Source: Clavibacter sp. B3I6
GTDB taxonomy: Bacteria; Actinomycetota; Actinomycetes; Actinomycetales; Microbacteriaceae
Assembly (NCBI RefSeq): GCF_030816895.1
Contig: NZ_JAUSYL010000001.1
Coordinates: 2,108,001-2,172,000 of the forward strand
Reading direction: 5' to 3'
DNA: 64,000 bases
In this document: one piece after another, positions 10,081 through 18,573 of the stretch
Layout of the letters: every line of letters starts with the position of its first letter
Position numbering within the stretch: position 1 is the stretch's first letter
Position numbers and translations under genes: made by a program
Notes under the pieces: model-generated
What the model was told of the DNA's origin: nothing
The model's input: only the letters and a program-made list of their open reading frames with translations
Databases searched by the model: none

Positions 10081-10114
10081 GCGTCATCTCCTTCGATTGC
10101 GGCGGCAGTCGAAT

Positions 10115-10128
10115 TTACAGCGCTAGAA
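10115..10128. promoter_or_regulatory. LacI-family operator, copy 2
   Basis: TTACAGCGCTAGAA matches the perfect palindrome at 3385 in 12 of 14 bases. It lies 35 bases before the start of the substrate-binding protein gene, as expected for a repressor site of the importer operon. Confidence 0.6.
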
Positions 10129-10166
10129 ACGCGAAGCGCAAGGGACGGCGGTCGGGACGGAGCGGA

Positions 10167-11436
10167 TCAGGACGCCGTCGCCCACTCCCAGAGCCGGGGC
10201 ACGCAGCGCTCGGCGAAGTCCTCGTAGTCGGCCGGGGTGTTGTAGACGTGCGTCGAGATGCGGAGGTAGCCGACGCCGTCGAACGCCGTGAACGCGCAGA
10301 GGGCGCCGAGCTCCTCGATCACCCGGTCGCGCAGCGCGTTGCCGCCGCCGGGGCCGGTCGCGAGCGGAGCGGGGAGGCGCACGAGCCGGAGGGCCGCCAC
10401 CGGCATGCCGACGTCGACGCGGTGGTCCTCGCCCGTGAGCGCGCCGAACGCGTCGGCGATCACGTCGACCGCGTGGTCGGCGAGGGCGGACATGTATGCG
10501 CGGGCGGCGCCCCAGCCCCACGTCCGGTCGACGAGGTCGAGGGACGTCGGCGCCGCGAGCCAGCTGGTGAGGTCGAGGGTGCCCTGCTCGTCGAACCGCT
10601 CCGGGTACGGGCGGCCGGCGCCCCAGCTGTCGATGAGCGGGTTGAGCTCCGGCACGAGCGGGCCGCGGGCGACGAGGACGCCGGTGCCGCGGGGCGCGCA
10701 GGGGAACTTGTGCATGTTGCCGACCCAGAAGTCCGCCTCGAGGTCGCGCAGCGGATCCGCGAGGAGGCCGGGCGCGTGCGCGCCGTCGACGAGCATCGGC
10801 ACGCCCCTCTCGCGGGCGATGCGCGCGACGGCGGCGACGGGCAGCTCCCGGGCGGTGGGCGACGTCACGTGGTCGAGGACGAGGAGCGAGGTGTCCCCGG
10901 TGACGGCCTCGGCGATCCTCCCGAGGGCCTCGTCGTGGTCGGCGCCGAGGGGCACCGGCACGGTGCGCACGGTCCCGCCCCACCGCCGCGCCAGGCGCTC
11001 GCGCACCCATCGTCACGGCCCCGTAGCCGTGGTCGGTGACGACGACCTCGAGGCCGCGGGCGACCGGGAGGCTGGAGAACACGACGCTCGCGCCGGCGCT
11101 CGCGTTCGGCACGAAGGCGAGGGACGCGGGAACCGTGCGCAGGAAGCCGGCGACGCGACCTCGCGCCTCGGCGACGAGGTGCGGCAGGCGCGGGAACCAC
11201 ACCAGCGGCGCCGCCTCCATGAGCGCCCGCGACCGCGCCTGGTGCGCCTGCGACTCCCGGGGGACGGCGCCGAAGGACCCGTGGTTGAGGTGGAGGAGGG
11301 CGGGATCGAGGGTGAAGGCGTCGGCGGCCGGGCTCCCGTCCGGCAGGAGGAGCGGCGCGGGGGCGGCGACGCGCGCGGTCCGGCGGCCGCCTCCGTCCGG
11401 CACGTCGACGGGCGGCACGGAGGGCTGCGAGCTCAT
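10167..11436 (-). pseudogene. class-V PLP-dependent enzyme (isopenicillin-N-epimerase-like), frameshifted
   Basis: Two frames together encode one complete protein of about 422 residues. The N-terminal part (to about 11009) has the NHGSFGAVP motif characteristic of isopenicillin-N-epimerase-like members of the cysteine desulfurase fold. The C-terminal part continues with DGAHAPG and NMHKFPCAP; the Lys of NMHKF is the probable PLP-binding residue. The frames are separated by one extra base in the C run at 11006-11008. Removing it joins GYGAVTM to VRERLARRW. The gene is either a recent pseudogene or carries a sequencing error. A locus operator copy precedes it, so it may be co-regulated with the glycoside genes. 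Its substrate is unknown. Confidence 0.8.
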
Positions 11437-11448
11437 GGGCCGAGGCTA

Positions 11449-11462
11449 GTGCAGCGCTGTAG
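11449..11462. promoter_or_regulatory. LacI-family operator, copy 3 (weak)
   Basis: GTGCAGCGCTGTAG shares the GCAGCGCTGTA core with the operators at 3385 and 10115. It lies 13 bases before the start of the PLP-enzyme gene. It is less symmetrical than copy 1. Confidence 0.45.
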
Positions 11463-11516
11463 AGGCGACCGGGCTCGGGGTCGGCCGGCGTCGGGGACGC
11501 GGCCCGGACGGCGACG

Positions 11517-11559
11517 CGCGGGTCCCCCGGGGTCCCCCGCCTGCGACGAGGGACCCGCG
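11517..11559 (-). terminator. hairpin after the 11.6-16 kb operon
   Basis: A 10-base inverted repeat (CGCGGGTCCC paired with GGGACCCGCG) with a 23-base loop lies just after the stop of the last permease gene. No U-run follows. It is a plausible terminator or 3' end stabiliser. Confidence 0.45.
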
Positions 11560-11574
11560 GGGTGGCACCGGCGG

Positions 11575-12450
11575 CTACTTCAGGCCGCTGGACGCGAGGC
11601 CGTCGATGACCCGGCGCTGCAGCACGATGAACAGTATGAGCACGGGTGCCATCGCGAGCAGGCTCGCCGCCATCACCACCGGGTAGTCGGTGGTGCGGTC
11701 GCCGATCAGCGTCGCGAGGCCGGCGGAGAGCGGCATCCGGTCGCTGAACGTGGTCACGACGAGCGGCCAGAGCAGCTCGTTCCACGACCACAGCACGGTC
11801 GTGATGGCGAGGACGCTGATCGTGGGCTTGGCGAGCGGCAGCATGATGCGCCAGAAGATCTGGAAGGGGTTCGCCCCGTCGAGCCGGGCCGCCTCCTCGA
11901 GCTCGGCCGGCATCGCCAGGAAGGCGGTCCGCATCAGGTAGGTGCCGAAGGCGCTGAAGAGCCCGGGCAGCACGAGACCGCCGAGGCTGTCGAGCAGGCC
12001 CAGGCCCTGCACGATCTGGTACTGCGACAGCAGGTACACCTGCGAGGGCACCATCAGGATCGACAGCACCATCGCGAGCAGGATCGCCCGTCCGCGGAAC
12101 CGCATGCGCGCGAACGCGTAGCCGGCGAGGGTGCAGAACAGGATCTGCGCGACCGTCCGGATCACGGTGACGAGCACCGACGTCTGCAGCTGCTGCACGA
12201 ACGGCAGGCGCTCGAGGACCTCGGCGTAGTTCGACCACTGGATCTCCTGCGGCCAGAACACGGGCGTGACGCTCTGCACCTCCGCGTTGGTCGACAGCGA
12301 CATGATGATCTGCCAGAGGAACGGGAAGGCCATGACGAGGCCGCCGACCCCGAGCACGAGGTGCGCGACGACGTGGGAACCGCCGCGGCGCCGTCGACGA
12401 CGCGACGCGGCCGAGGCCGCCGGTCGGACGCGGATCGCCTGCTCAGTCAC
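11575..12450 (-). CDS. carbohydrate ABC transporter permease, MalG type
   Basis: A 291-residue permease. A basic N-terminus (residues 8-23) precedes about six membrane helices, and the EAA loop reads EEAARLDGANPFQIFWRIML. The start is a GTG that overlaps the end of the preceding permease by eight bases, indicating coupling. It is the last gene of an operon of oxidoreductase, binding protein, permease and permease. Confidence 0.9.
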   Translation of the reverse strand: MTEQAIRVRPAASAASRRRRRRGGSHVVAHLVLGVGGLVMAFPFLWQIIMSLSTNAEVQSVTPVFWPQEIQWSNYAEVLERLPFVQQLQTSVLVTVIRTVAQILFCTLAGYAFARMRFRGRAILLAMVLSILMVPSQVYLLSQYQIVQGLGLLDSLGGLVLPGLFSAFGTYLMRTAFLAMPAELEEAARLDGANPFQIFWRIMLPLAKPTISVLAITTVLWSWNELLWPLVVTTFSDRMPLSAGLATLIGDRTTDYPVVMAASLLAMAPVLILFIVLQRRVIDGLASSGLK

Positions 12451-13429
12451 CCTGCACCCACCTCCTCTGGAAGCGGAACTGGACGGCGGTGACGATGCCG
12501 ATGATCAGGAAGATCGCCATGGCGACCGCGGCCGCGTAGCCCTTGTCGTTGTTCACGAATCCCTCGCGGTAGAAGAAGTAGACGAGCGACATGCTCTTGG
12601 GCAGCACGGGGTTGCTGCTGCCGAGGATCGCGTACAGCAGGTCGAACACCTGGAAGCTCGAGATGACCGTGACGATGGTGACGAAGAAGACGCTCGGCGA
12701 CAGGAGCGGCACCGTGATGTCGCGGAACTGCCGCCAGCGCGTGGCCCCGTCGAGCTCGGAGGCCTCGTAGAGCTCCGGCGGGATGTTCTTGAGGCCCGCC
12801 GCGAGCACGATCAGGCTGAAGCCCAGCGAGGACCAGAGCCCCACGACGGCCACGGCGATCGTCGCGAAGACGGGTGTGCTGATCCAGTACGGCCCGTCGA
12901 CGCCGACCAGCGCGAGCGCGTGGTTGAGCAGCCCGAAGTCGCCGTTGAAGATCACCCGCCACACCATCGCGACCGCGGTCGGCATCGCGACGTACGGGAG
13001 GAAGAACAGCACCCGGTAGAGCGACGCGAAGCGCAGCCCCGGGAGGTTGAGCAGGCTCGCCAGGTAGACCGCGATCGGGATGCCGAGCAGCACGATGGCC
13101 GTGTAGAGCAGCGTGTTGCCGAGCGAGAGGTACAGCTGCGGGTCCTGCAGCAGCCGGACGTAGTTCTCGATCCCGGCGAAGGTGGATCCGCCGAACGGCC
13201 CGGTCTCGGTGAACGAGCTCCCGGCCGTCTGGACGATCGGCCAGATGTAGAAGACGAGCACCCCGAGCACGAGCGGGGCGACGAAGAGCCAGGGCCAGGC
13301 CCCGTCCCCGGCTCCGCGGCGCGGACGCGACGCGGACCCGGTCGGCGGGGATGCGGTCGAGGGCGCGTCTCCCCTGGCGCCGTCCGGGAGGGACGGCGCC
13401 GGTGCGCGGGAGTGGGCGGCGGTCGTCAT
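12443..13429 (-). CDS. carbohydrate ABC transporter permease, MalF type
   Basis: A 328-residue permease with a long, proline-rich cytoplasmic N-terminus (about residues 1-40) and an EAA loop EASELDGATRWRQFRDITVP. The frame stays open far upstream, but MTTAAHSRAPAPS at 13429, five bases after the binding-protein stop, is the natural start. It is the partner of the permease at 11575. Confidence 0.88.
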   Translation of the reverse strand: MTTAAHSRAPAPSLPDGARGDAPSTASPPTGSASRPRRGAGDGAWPWLFVAPLVLGVLVFYIWPIVQTAGSSFTETGPFGGSTFAGIENYVRLLQDPQLYLSLGNTLLYTAIVLLGIPIAVYLASLLNLPGLRFASLYRVLFFLPYVAMPTAVAMVWRVIFNGDFGLLNHALALVGVDGPYWISTPVFATIAVAVVGLWSSLGFSLIVLAAGLKNIPPELYEASELDGATRWRQFRDITVPLLSPSVFFVTIVTVISSFQVFDLLYAILGSSNPVLPKSMSLVYFFYREGFVNNDKGYAAAVAMAIFLIIGIVTAVQFRFQRRWVQGD

Positions 13430-13434
13430 CAGCG

Positions 13435-14751
13435 TCACTCCTCGGCCAGCGCCGCGTCCATCTCCGCGGCCAGCTCTTCGGTGACCTCGGCCACCGGGCG
13501 GTCGCCGGAGAACCCCTGCGGCAGCAGGTCGGTCTCGAGCGCGTTCCACACGGCGGTGTTGCCGCTCACGGGCAGGGGCTGCGCGTAGTCGAGCGCGTCG
13601 AGGAAGACCTGGAGTCGGGCGTCGGGCATGGAGCCGGTGAACGCGGTCTGGGTCCCGGTGAAGGCCGGGATGACGGCGCCGGCATCGCCCTGCTGCTGCT
13701 GCGCCGCCTCGCTGGCGAGGAACACCTGCAGGGCCTGCGCGGCCTGCTTCTGCTCGGAGGCCGCCGAGACGACGTTGGAGACCCCGTGGATCACGGTGGC
13801 CTGCTCCTCGCCCTGCGGCAGGGGGAGCACGACGACGTCCTGCTCGAGCTCCGTGTCGGTGAGCGCCGACCGGAACCAGCTGCCGCCCCAGTACATGGCG
13901 AGCTTGCCCGAGGTGAACCACTGGTCCGCGGTCGTGTCGGTGAGCTGCTGGATGGAGGGGGAGCCGCCGCCGTCGATGAGGTCCGTCCAGAACTGGATGC
14001 CGGCCTGCGCCTCGGGGGACGCGTAGCCCGACCGGTCGCCGTCGATCACGGTGCCGCCCGCCTGGAGGACCGTGTTGTAGTAGGTCGTCTGGCCGTCCAT
14101 GCCGCCGGCGGCGCCGTAGACGCCGTCCGCGCTCAGCGCCGAGGAGATCGCCGCGGCGGTCTCCTGGAACTCCTCCCACGTCCAGTCGCCTTCGGGCACG
14201 GGCACGCCGGCCGCCTCGAAGAGGGCCTCGTTCGCCCAGATGCCGATGGTGTCGAAGTCCTTCGGCACGCCGTACGACACGCCGTCGACCGTGTCGAGGT
14301 CGACGAGCGCCTCGGGGTAGTCGCCGAGGTCGATGTCGCCCGCGTCGACCGCGCCCGTGATGGGCTCGATCTGGTCGTTCGATGCGTAGAGCCCGAGGTT
14401 CGGGCCGTTCATCCAGAACAGGTCGGGGAGGGTGTCGCTCGACGCCTGGGTCTGCAGCTTGGTCCAGTACTCGGAGAAGGGCGTGACGTTCACCGTCACC
14501 TCGATGCCCGGGTACTCCTCGTTGAAGGCGGCGATGTTCTCCTCGATGGCGGGGACCTGGTTCTTGTCCCACACGCCGTACGTGATGGACGCCGTGAGGT
14601 CCTTCGCGGGCGCGGCGTACTCCGCGGGGGAGCTGCCCGCGCCGTCGGAGCTGCAGCCGCTGGCGGCGAGGGCGACCCCGAGGACCAGGGCGGTGCCGAG
14701 GACGGCGCGCCGGCGGGGTCGGTGCGGGGCGGACGAGGGGGTGGTGCTCAT
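13435..14751 (-). CDS. sugar ABC transporter substrate-binding lipoprotein
   Basis: A 438-residue extracellular solute-binding protein. An Arg-rich N-terminus (RPRRRAVLG) and a hydrophobic segment lead to a lipobox with Cys at 33 (AASGC). The mature domain begins with ASITYGVWDKNQ, typical of family-1 sugar-binding proteins. It works with the two permeases that follow. The frame extends upstream without meaning; the ATG at 14751 is chosen for the signal peptide. Confidence 0.88.
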   Translation of the reverse strand: MSTTPSSAPHRPRRRAVLGTALVLGVALAASGCSSDGAGSSPAEYAAPAKDLTASITYGVWDKNQVPAIEENIAAFNEEYPGIEVTVNVTPFSEYWTKLQTQASSDTLPDLFWMNGPNLGLYASNDQIEPITGAVDAGDIDLGDYPEALVDLDTVDGVSYGVPKDFDTIGIWANEALFEAAGVPVPEGDWTWEEFQETAAAISSALSADGVYGAAGGMDGQTTYYNTVLQAGGTVIDGDRSGYASPEAQAGIQFWTDLIDGGGSPSIQQLTDTTADQWFTSGKLAMYWGGSWFRSALTDTELEQDVVVLPLPQGEEQATVIHGVSNVVSAASEQKQAAQALQVFLASEAAQQQQGDAGAVIPAFTGTQTAFTGSMPDARLQVFLDALDYAQPLPVSGNTAVWNALETDLLPQGFSGDRPVAEVTEELAAEMDAALAEE

Positions 14752-14783
14752 CGGGTGGTCCTTCCGGGGGTGGGTGCGGGGGA

Positions 14784-15965
14784 TCATGCGGGGAAGTGCT
14801 GCGCGACGTGCGCGGGGAGGTCGGGGACGGTGACGGGCACGGAGCCGTGACGGAGCGAGTGCGCCGCGAGCGATCCGGCGGCGACGGCCTCCCGCGCGGC
14901 GATCGGCGAGACGAGCGTGGGCGCGCCGTCGAGCAGGTGCGCGAAGAACTCGGTCATCGTGAGGAGGTCGGCGTCCTCGTGGCCGCTCGCCGCGCCCGCG
15001 ATGGGGTGCTCGACGTCGCCCTCGACCTGCCACTCGTGCCGGCGGTTCCAGACCTTGACGACGCCGCCCGCGGTGTCGCCGACGTTCTCGAGGCGGCCCT
15101 CGGTGCCGATGACGGTGTAGTTGCGCCAGTAGTCGGGGGTGAAGTGGCACTGCTGGTAGCTGGCCATGACGCCGTTGTCGAGCGTCATGAGCATCATCGA
15201 CACGTCCTCGACGTCGACGACCGGGTTGAGGCCGGACTGGCTGGCCGGCGGCCAGTTGTCGAACGAGAACCAGTCCGGCATGGTCTCGCCGCGTCGGTCG
15301 CGCCGGTCGGTCACGTCGCCGTAGACCATGAGGTCGCCCATGCCCACGACGCGGCGCGTGTAGCCGGACGCGAGGTGGTGGATCACGTCGATGTCGTGGC
15401 TGGCCTTCTGCAGCAGCAAGGTCCCCGTCTTCGTGCGGTCGGCGTGCCAGTCCTTGAAGTAGTAGTCGCCGCCGTTGCCGACGAAGTGGCGCACCCACAC
15501 GGCCTTGACCTCGCCGATCTCGCCGCGCTCGATGATCTCGCGCATGACCCGGACGACGGCCGCGTGGCGGAAGTTGTGGCCGACGTAGAGGACGGTGCCG
15601 CTCCGGGCCGCGGCGTCGAGCACCCGGTCGGCCCCCTCGAGGGTGATCGCGAGGGGCTTCTCGAGGTAGACGGGGATGCCGGCGTCGAGCAGCGTGACCG
15701 CGATGGCCTCGTGGGCGTGGTCGGGGGCGGTGACGATCGCGGCGTCGACGTCGCCCGCGGCCACGAGGGCGTCGAGGTCGGCGTGGATCACGGCGTCGGG
15801 GTAGGCGCGCTGGGCGCGGGCCCGTCCGTCGGCGTCCGGCTCGACGATCGCGACGATGCGCGCGCCCTCGCGGGCGGCGCCCACGTGCTGGGCGATGGCG
15901 GCACGGGCGCCGAAGCCGACGACGGCCACGCGGACCGTCGCGGAGATGGGCGTCGAGGAGGTCAT
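14784..15965 (-). CDS. Gfo/Idh/MocA-family oxidoreductase
   Basis: About 393 residues. The Rossmann NAD(P)-binding domain starts at VRVAVVGFGARAAIA, and the EKPL motif that carries the conserved Lys is seen near residue 95. The C-terminal alpha/beta domain contains the SHDID segment typical of sugar or inositol dehydrogenases. It heads an operon with a sugar importer, so it probably oxidises or converts the imported sugar. Some family members (GH109) are instead NAD-dependent alpha-N-acetylgalactosaminidases, which would fit locus B but cannot be decided here. Starts at 15992 and 16007 are also open; none has a good ribosome-binding site. Confidence 0.82.
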   Translation of the reverse strand: MTSSTPISATVRVAVVGFGARAAIAQHVGAAREGARIVAIVEPDADGRARAQRAYPDAVIHADLDALVAAGDVDAAIVTAPDHAHEAIAVTLLDAGIPVYLEKPLAITLEGADRVLDAAARSGTVLYVGHNFRHAAVVRVMREIIERGEIGEVKAVWVRHFVGNGGDYYFKDWHADRTKTGTLLLQKASHDIDVIHHLASGYTRRVVGMGDLMVYGDVTDRRDRRGETMPDWFSFDNWPPASQSGLNPVVDVEDVSMMLMTLDNGVMASYQQCHFTPDYWRNYTVIGTEGRLENVGDTAGGVVKVWNRRHEWQVEGDVEHPIAGAASGHEDADLLTMTEFFAHLLDGAPTLVSPIAAREAVAAGSLAAHSLRHGSVPVTVPDLPAHVAQHFPA

Positions 15966-16012
15966 GAGAGGGCGATGCCCGTCGTTGCGCATGCATCCAT
16001 GGTGCAACCCAT

Positions 16013-16027
16013 GATCGTTTTTGTCAC
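16013..16027. promoter_or_regulatory. AT-rich patch, possible DeoR-type site
   Basis: GATCGTTTTTGTCAC is an AT-rich island in very GC-rich DNA directly upstream of the oxidoreductase-importer operon. Its reverse strand (GTGACAAAAACGATC) resembles the patch before the melA-like gene at 28441. DeoR-family operators are often of this type. The assignment is tentative. Confidence 0.25.
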
Positions 16028-16124
16028 TACCAGCGGTGAAATGAGCATGTTGCGACAGTAACGGTCACGTCCACGAGCGCGACATCGTCGGCCGCTTGTT
16101 TACGAGGCCGTAACACGACGGGCG

Positions 16125-16140
16125 GCGGGAGCGCTCCCGC
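16125..16140 (-). terminator. palindrome after the first deoR gene
   Basis: GCGGGAGCGCTCCCGC is a perfect 16-base palindrome, 29 bases beyond the stop of the DeoR gene. It can fold as a short, very stable hairpin on either strand. No U-run is present. Confidence 0.35.
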
Positions 16141-16168
16141 GGCCCCCGCCGCCCCTCCCCTGCCGGCG

Positions 16169-16999
16169 TCAGGCGGCGTCGCCGCCCCGGAGCTCGACCA
16201 CGTGCACGGCCACGCCCGCGGCGATCAGCAGCTCCCGGGCGAGCGGATCCGCGCCCGAGTCCGTGACGAGGTCGTCGATCTCGCCGGCGTCCGCCATCTT
16301 CGCCAGCTGCACCTGGCCGACCTTCGCCCCGTCGGCCACCACGATGACGCGCTGCGCGTTGGCGACCATCGCGTGGTTGGTGCGCGCCTCGGTCTCGTCG
16401 TGGGTGGTGACGCCGCCCGCCGCCGTCACGCCGTCCGCGCCGAGGATCGCCGTGCCGACGTTGATCGCCTGGAGCGTGCCCTCCGCGAGCATGCCGACCG
16501 CCTCGTAGGAGCTCGGCCGCACGACGCCGCCCGTCATGATCACCTTCTGCCGCGGCCGGGCCGCGCACTCCGACGCGATGGTGAGCGAGTTGGTGATGAT
16601 CGTGAGCCCGTCGCGGTACCGGAGCTCGCGGGCGACCTCGGCCGTCGTCGTCCCGCCGCTGAGGGCGAGCGCGTGCGGGCCGGCGGGCAGCAGCTCGACC
16701 GCCCGGCGCGCGATCAGCTGCTTGATGTGCCGGAGGCGCGTGCTCCGGAGGCGCACGGGGATCTCCCGCAGCGAGTCGCGCTCGCGCACGCCGCCGTGCG
16801 TGCGCAGGACGAGGCCCTGCTCGTCGAGGTCGGCGACGTCCCGGCGGAGCGTGGCCGCCGAGACGCCGAGGTGCTCCTCGAGCTCCGCGATCGAGACGCT
16901 CGAGCGCTCGTGCAGCAGTGCCAGCACGAGGCGCATGCGCTCCGCGCGCTTGGTCGACACCGCGCGCGGCAGGGACGGATTCGACGGGTCATGGGACAT
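16169..16999 (-). CDS. DeoR/GlpR-family transcriptional regulator (AgaR-like)
   Basis: A 276-residue regulator. The N-terminal DeoR winged helix-turn-helix (about residues 20-75, SIAELEEHLGVSAATLRRDV) is followed by the DeoRC sensor domain with the sugar-phosphate-binding SGGTTT motif near 115 and ILGADGV near 190. Members sense phosphorylated sugars. It is divergent from the gatZ-agaS-kinase operon, with an inverted repeat between them. This points to control of that operon, and possibly of the importer operon downstream. Confidence 0.9.
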   Translation of the reverse strand: MSHDPSNPSLPRAVSTKRAERMRLVLALLHERSSVSIAELEEHLGVSAATLRRDVADLDEQGLVLRTHGGVRERDSLREIPVRLRSTRLRHIKQLIARRAVELLPAGPHALALSGGTTTAEVARELRYRDGLTIITNSLTIASECAARPRQKVIMTGGVVRPSSYEAVGMLAEGTLQAINVGTAILGADGVTAAGGVTTHDETEARTNHAMVANAQRVIVVADGAKVGQVQLAKMADAGEIDDLVTDSGADPLARELLIAAGVAVHVVELRGGDAA

Positions 17000-17026
17000 G
17001 GGCCACCTCGGCGATCAGCAAGCACG

Positions 17027-17056
17027 CAATCGGTCTGCGCATTTCAGACCGGATTG
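17027..17056. promoter_or_regulatory. inverted repeat in the deoR-gatZ divergent promoter
   Basis: CAATCGGTCTG and CAGACCGGATTG are inverted around a seven-base spacer, with 11 paired bases and one extra G. It lies between the divergent DeoR regulator and gatZ-like genes, 28 bases from the regulator start. It is a likely regulator-binding site. The rest of the 236-base gap holds AT-richer sequence and the gatZ ribosome-binding site AAGGAG at 17226-17231. Confidence 0.5.
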
Positions 17057-17235
17057 GCGTCAAAACTACACGAAACGCTCACTTCTCCCCGACGATCGGA
17101 GCACGAGCCGCTGCCGTCGCAGGACACGCGGGGCCGGCCGTCGCCCCGCGCGCTCGCCGGGGGCAGCAGGGAGGCCGGGACAACCGCCGCCCTCGCCCCG
17201 ACCGGAGCGCATCCACCGACATGCCAAGGAGAACC

Positions 17236-18573
17236 ATGGTCAACCACCTGTGGGACACGATCACGCAGCACAAGGCGGGTGGGTCCGTCGGCGTCTACTC
17301 GGTCTGCTCGGCGCACCCGACCGTCCTCGAGGCGGCGATCCGGCAGGCGGACGAGGACGGGACGTACCTGCTCGTCGAGGCCACGTCGAACCAGGTGGAC
17401 CAGTTCGGCGGGTACACCGGGATGCGGCCCGCCGACTTCCGCGAGCTGGTGCACGGGATCGCCGCCGAGGTCGGGCTCCCCCGTGACCGGCTGGTGCTCG
17501 GCGGCGACCACCTCGGCCCGAACCGCTGGCAGGCGCTGCCGGCGGAGGAGGCCATGGTGAACGCCGAGGGACTGGTCGTCGCCTACGTCGAGGCCGGCTA
17601 CACGAAGATCCACCTGGACTGCAGCATGTCCTGCGCGGGCGACCCGGTGCCGGTCGGCGACGACCTGGCCGCCGAGCGCTCGGCCCGCCTGCTCCGCGCC
17701 GCCGAGGACGCGGCGGCGCGCGCGGGACGCGAGGAGGCGATCCTCTACGTGATCGGCACGGAGGTGCCCGTGCCCGGCGGCGCCCACGAGACGCTCGGCG
17801 AGCTGACGCCCACGTCGCCGACGGCTGCCCGCGCCACCCTCGACCGCCATCGCCGCGCCTTCCAGGACGTCGGCCTCGACGGCATCTGGGACCGGATCAT
17901 CGCGCTGGTCGTGCAGCCCGCCGTCGAGTTCGACCACCTGCGGGTCGTCGACTACGTGAGCTCCGGCACCACCGGGCTGCGGACGGTGCTCGACGACGAG
18001 CCCGGCCTCGTCTTCGAGGCGCACTCCACCGACTACCAGGGGAGCGCGCAGCTCGCCCAGCTGGTCGAGGACCACTGGGCGATCCTCAAGGTTGGCCCCG
18101 GCCTCACCTTCGCGATGCGCGAGGCGCTCTTCGCCGTCGCCCTCATCGAGGACGAGCTCGTCGCGGTGGAGGACCGGTCCCGGCTCATCGAGGTGCTCGA
18201 GGAGCGCATGCTCGACGAGCCCGGGTACTGGCAGGGCTACTACGAGGGCTCGGCGGACGAGCAGCGCATCGCGCGCCGCTACAGCTACAGCGACCGGATG
18301 CGGTACTACTGGCCGGACGCACCCGTCGCGGCGGCGGAGGCGCGGCTGTACGAGAACCTCGCCGCGCTCGAGATCCCGCTCCCGCTCATCAGCCAGTTCC
18401 TCCCCGACCAGTACGCCCGCGTGCGCGCAGGGCTCCTCGCCCCCGACGCCCGCGCGCTCGTGATGGACCGCGTCCGCGACGCGCTCCGCCCCTACGCCTC
18501 CGCCTGCTTCCCCGAGGTCCGCGACCGCGACCGCTCGACGACCACCGCCACCCCTGGAGCGCTCCATGCCTGA
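17236..18573 (+). CDS. GatZ/KbaZ-family protein (tagatose-bisphosphate aldolase subunit or tagatose-6-phosphate epimerase)
   Basis: A 445-residue TIM-barrel-type protein of the GatZ/KbaZ family. It has the family start (GSVGVYSVCSAHPTVLEAAI) and motifs such as GGDHLGPNRW and HLDCSMSCAGD. In enterobacteria these proteins are the non-catalytic partners of the aldolases GatY/KbaY. Family members that epimerise tagatose-6-phosphate to fructose-6-phosphate are also known. No gatY/kbaY or tagatose-6-phosphate kinase is present here, which favours the epimerase role (inference). The ATG has AAGGAG five bases upstream. The 3' end overlaps the agaS start by eight bases. Confidence 0.87.
   Translation: MVNHLWDTITQHKAGGSVGVYSVCSAHPTVLEAAIRQADEDGTYLLVEATSNQVDQFGGYTGMRPADFRELVHGIAAEVGLPRDRLVLGGDHLGPNRWQALPAEEAMVNAEGLVVAYVEAGYTKIHLDCSMSCAGDPVPVGDDLAAERSARLLRAAEDAAARAGREEAILYVIGTEVPVPGGAHETLGELTPTSPTAARATLDRHRRAFQDVGLDGIWDRIIALVVQPAVEFDHLRVVDYVSSGTTGLRTVLDDEPGLVFEAHSTDYQGSAQLAQLVEDHWAILKVGPGLTFAMREALFAVALIEDELVAVEDRSRLIEVLEERMLDEPGYWQGYYEGSADEQRIARRYSYSDRMRYYWPDAPVAAAEARLYENLAALEIPLPLISQFLPDQYARVRAGLLAPDARALVMDRVRDALRPYASACFPEVRDRDRSTTTATPGALHA

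Noticed and set aside
11437..11574. A small gene in the gap upstream of the PLP enzyme
   Set aside because: No frame with a start and normal codon use; the gap holds only a weak operator and a hairpin.
12443..14572. A continuous frame that would fuse extra N-terminal sequence to the MalF-type permease
   Set aside because: The upstream part is an out-of-frame reading of the binding-protein gene. The permease starts at 13429.
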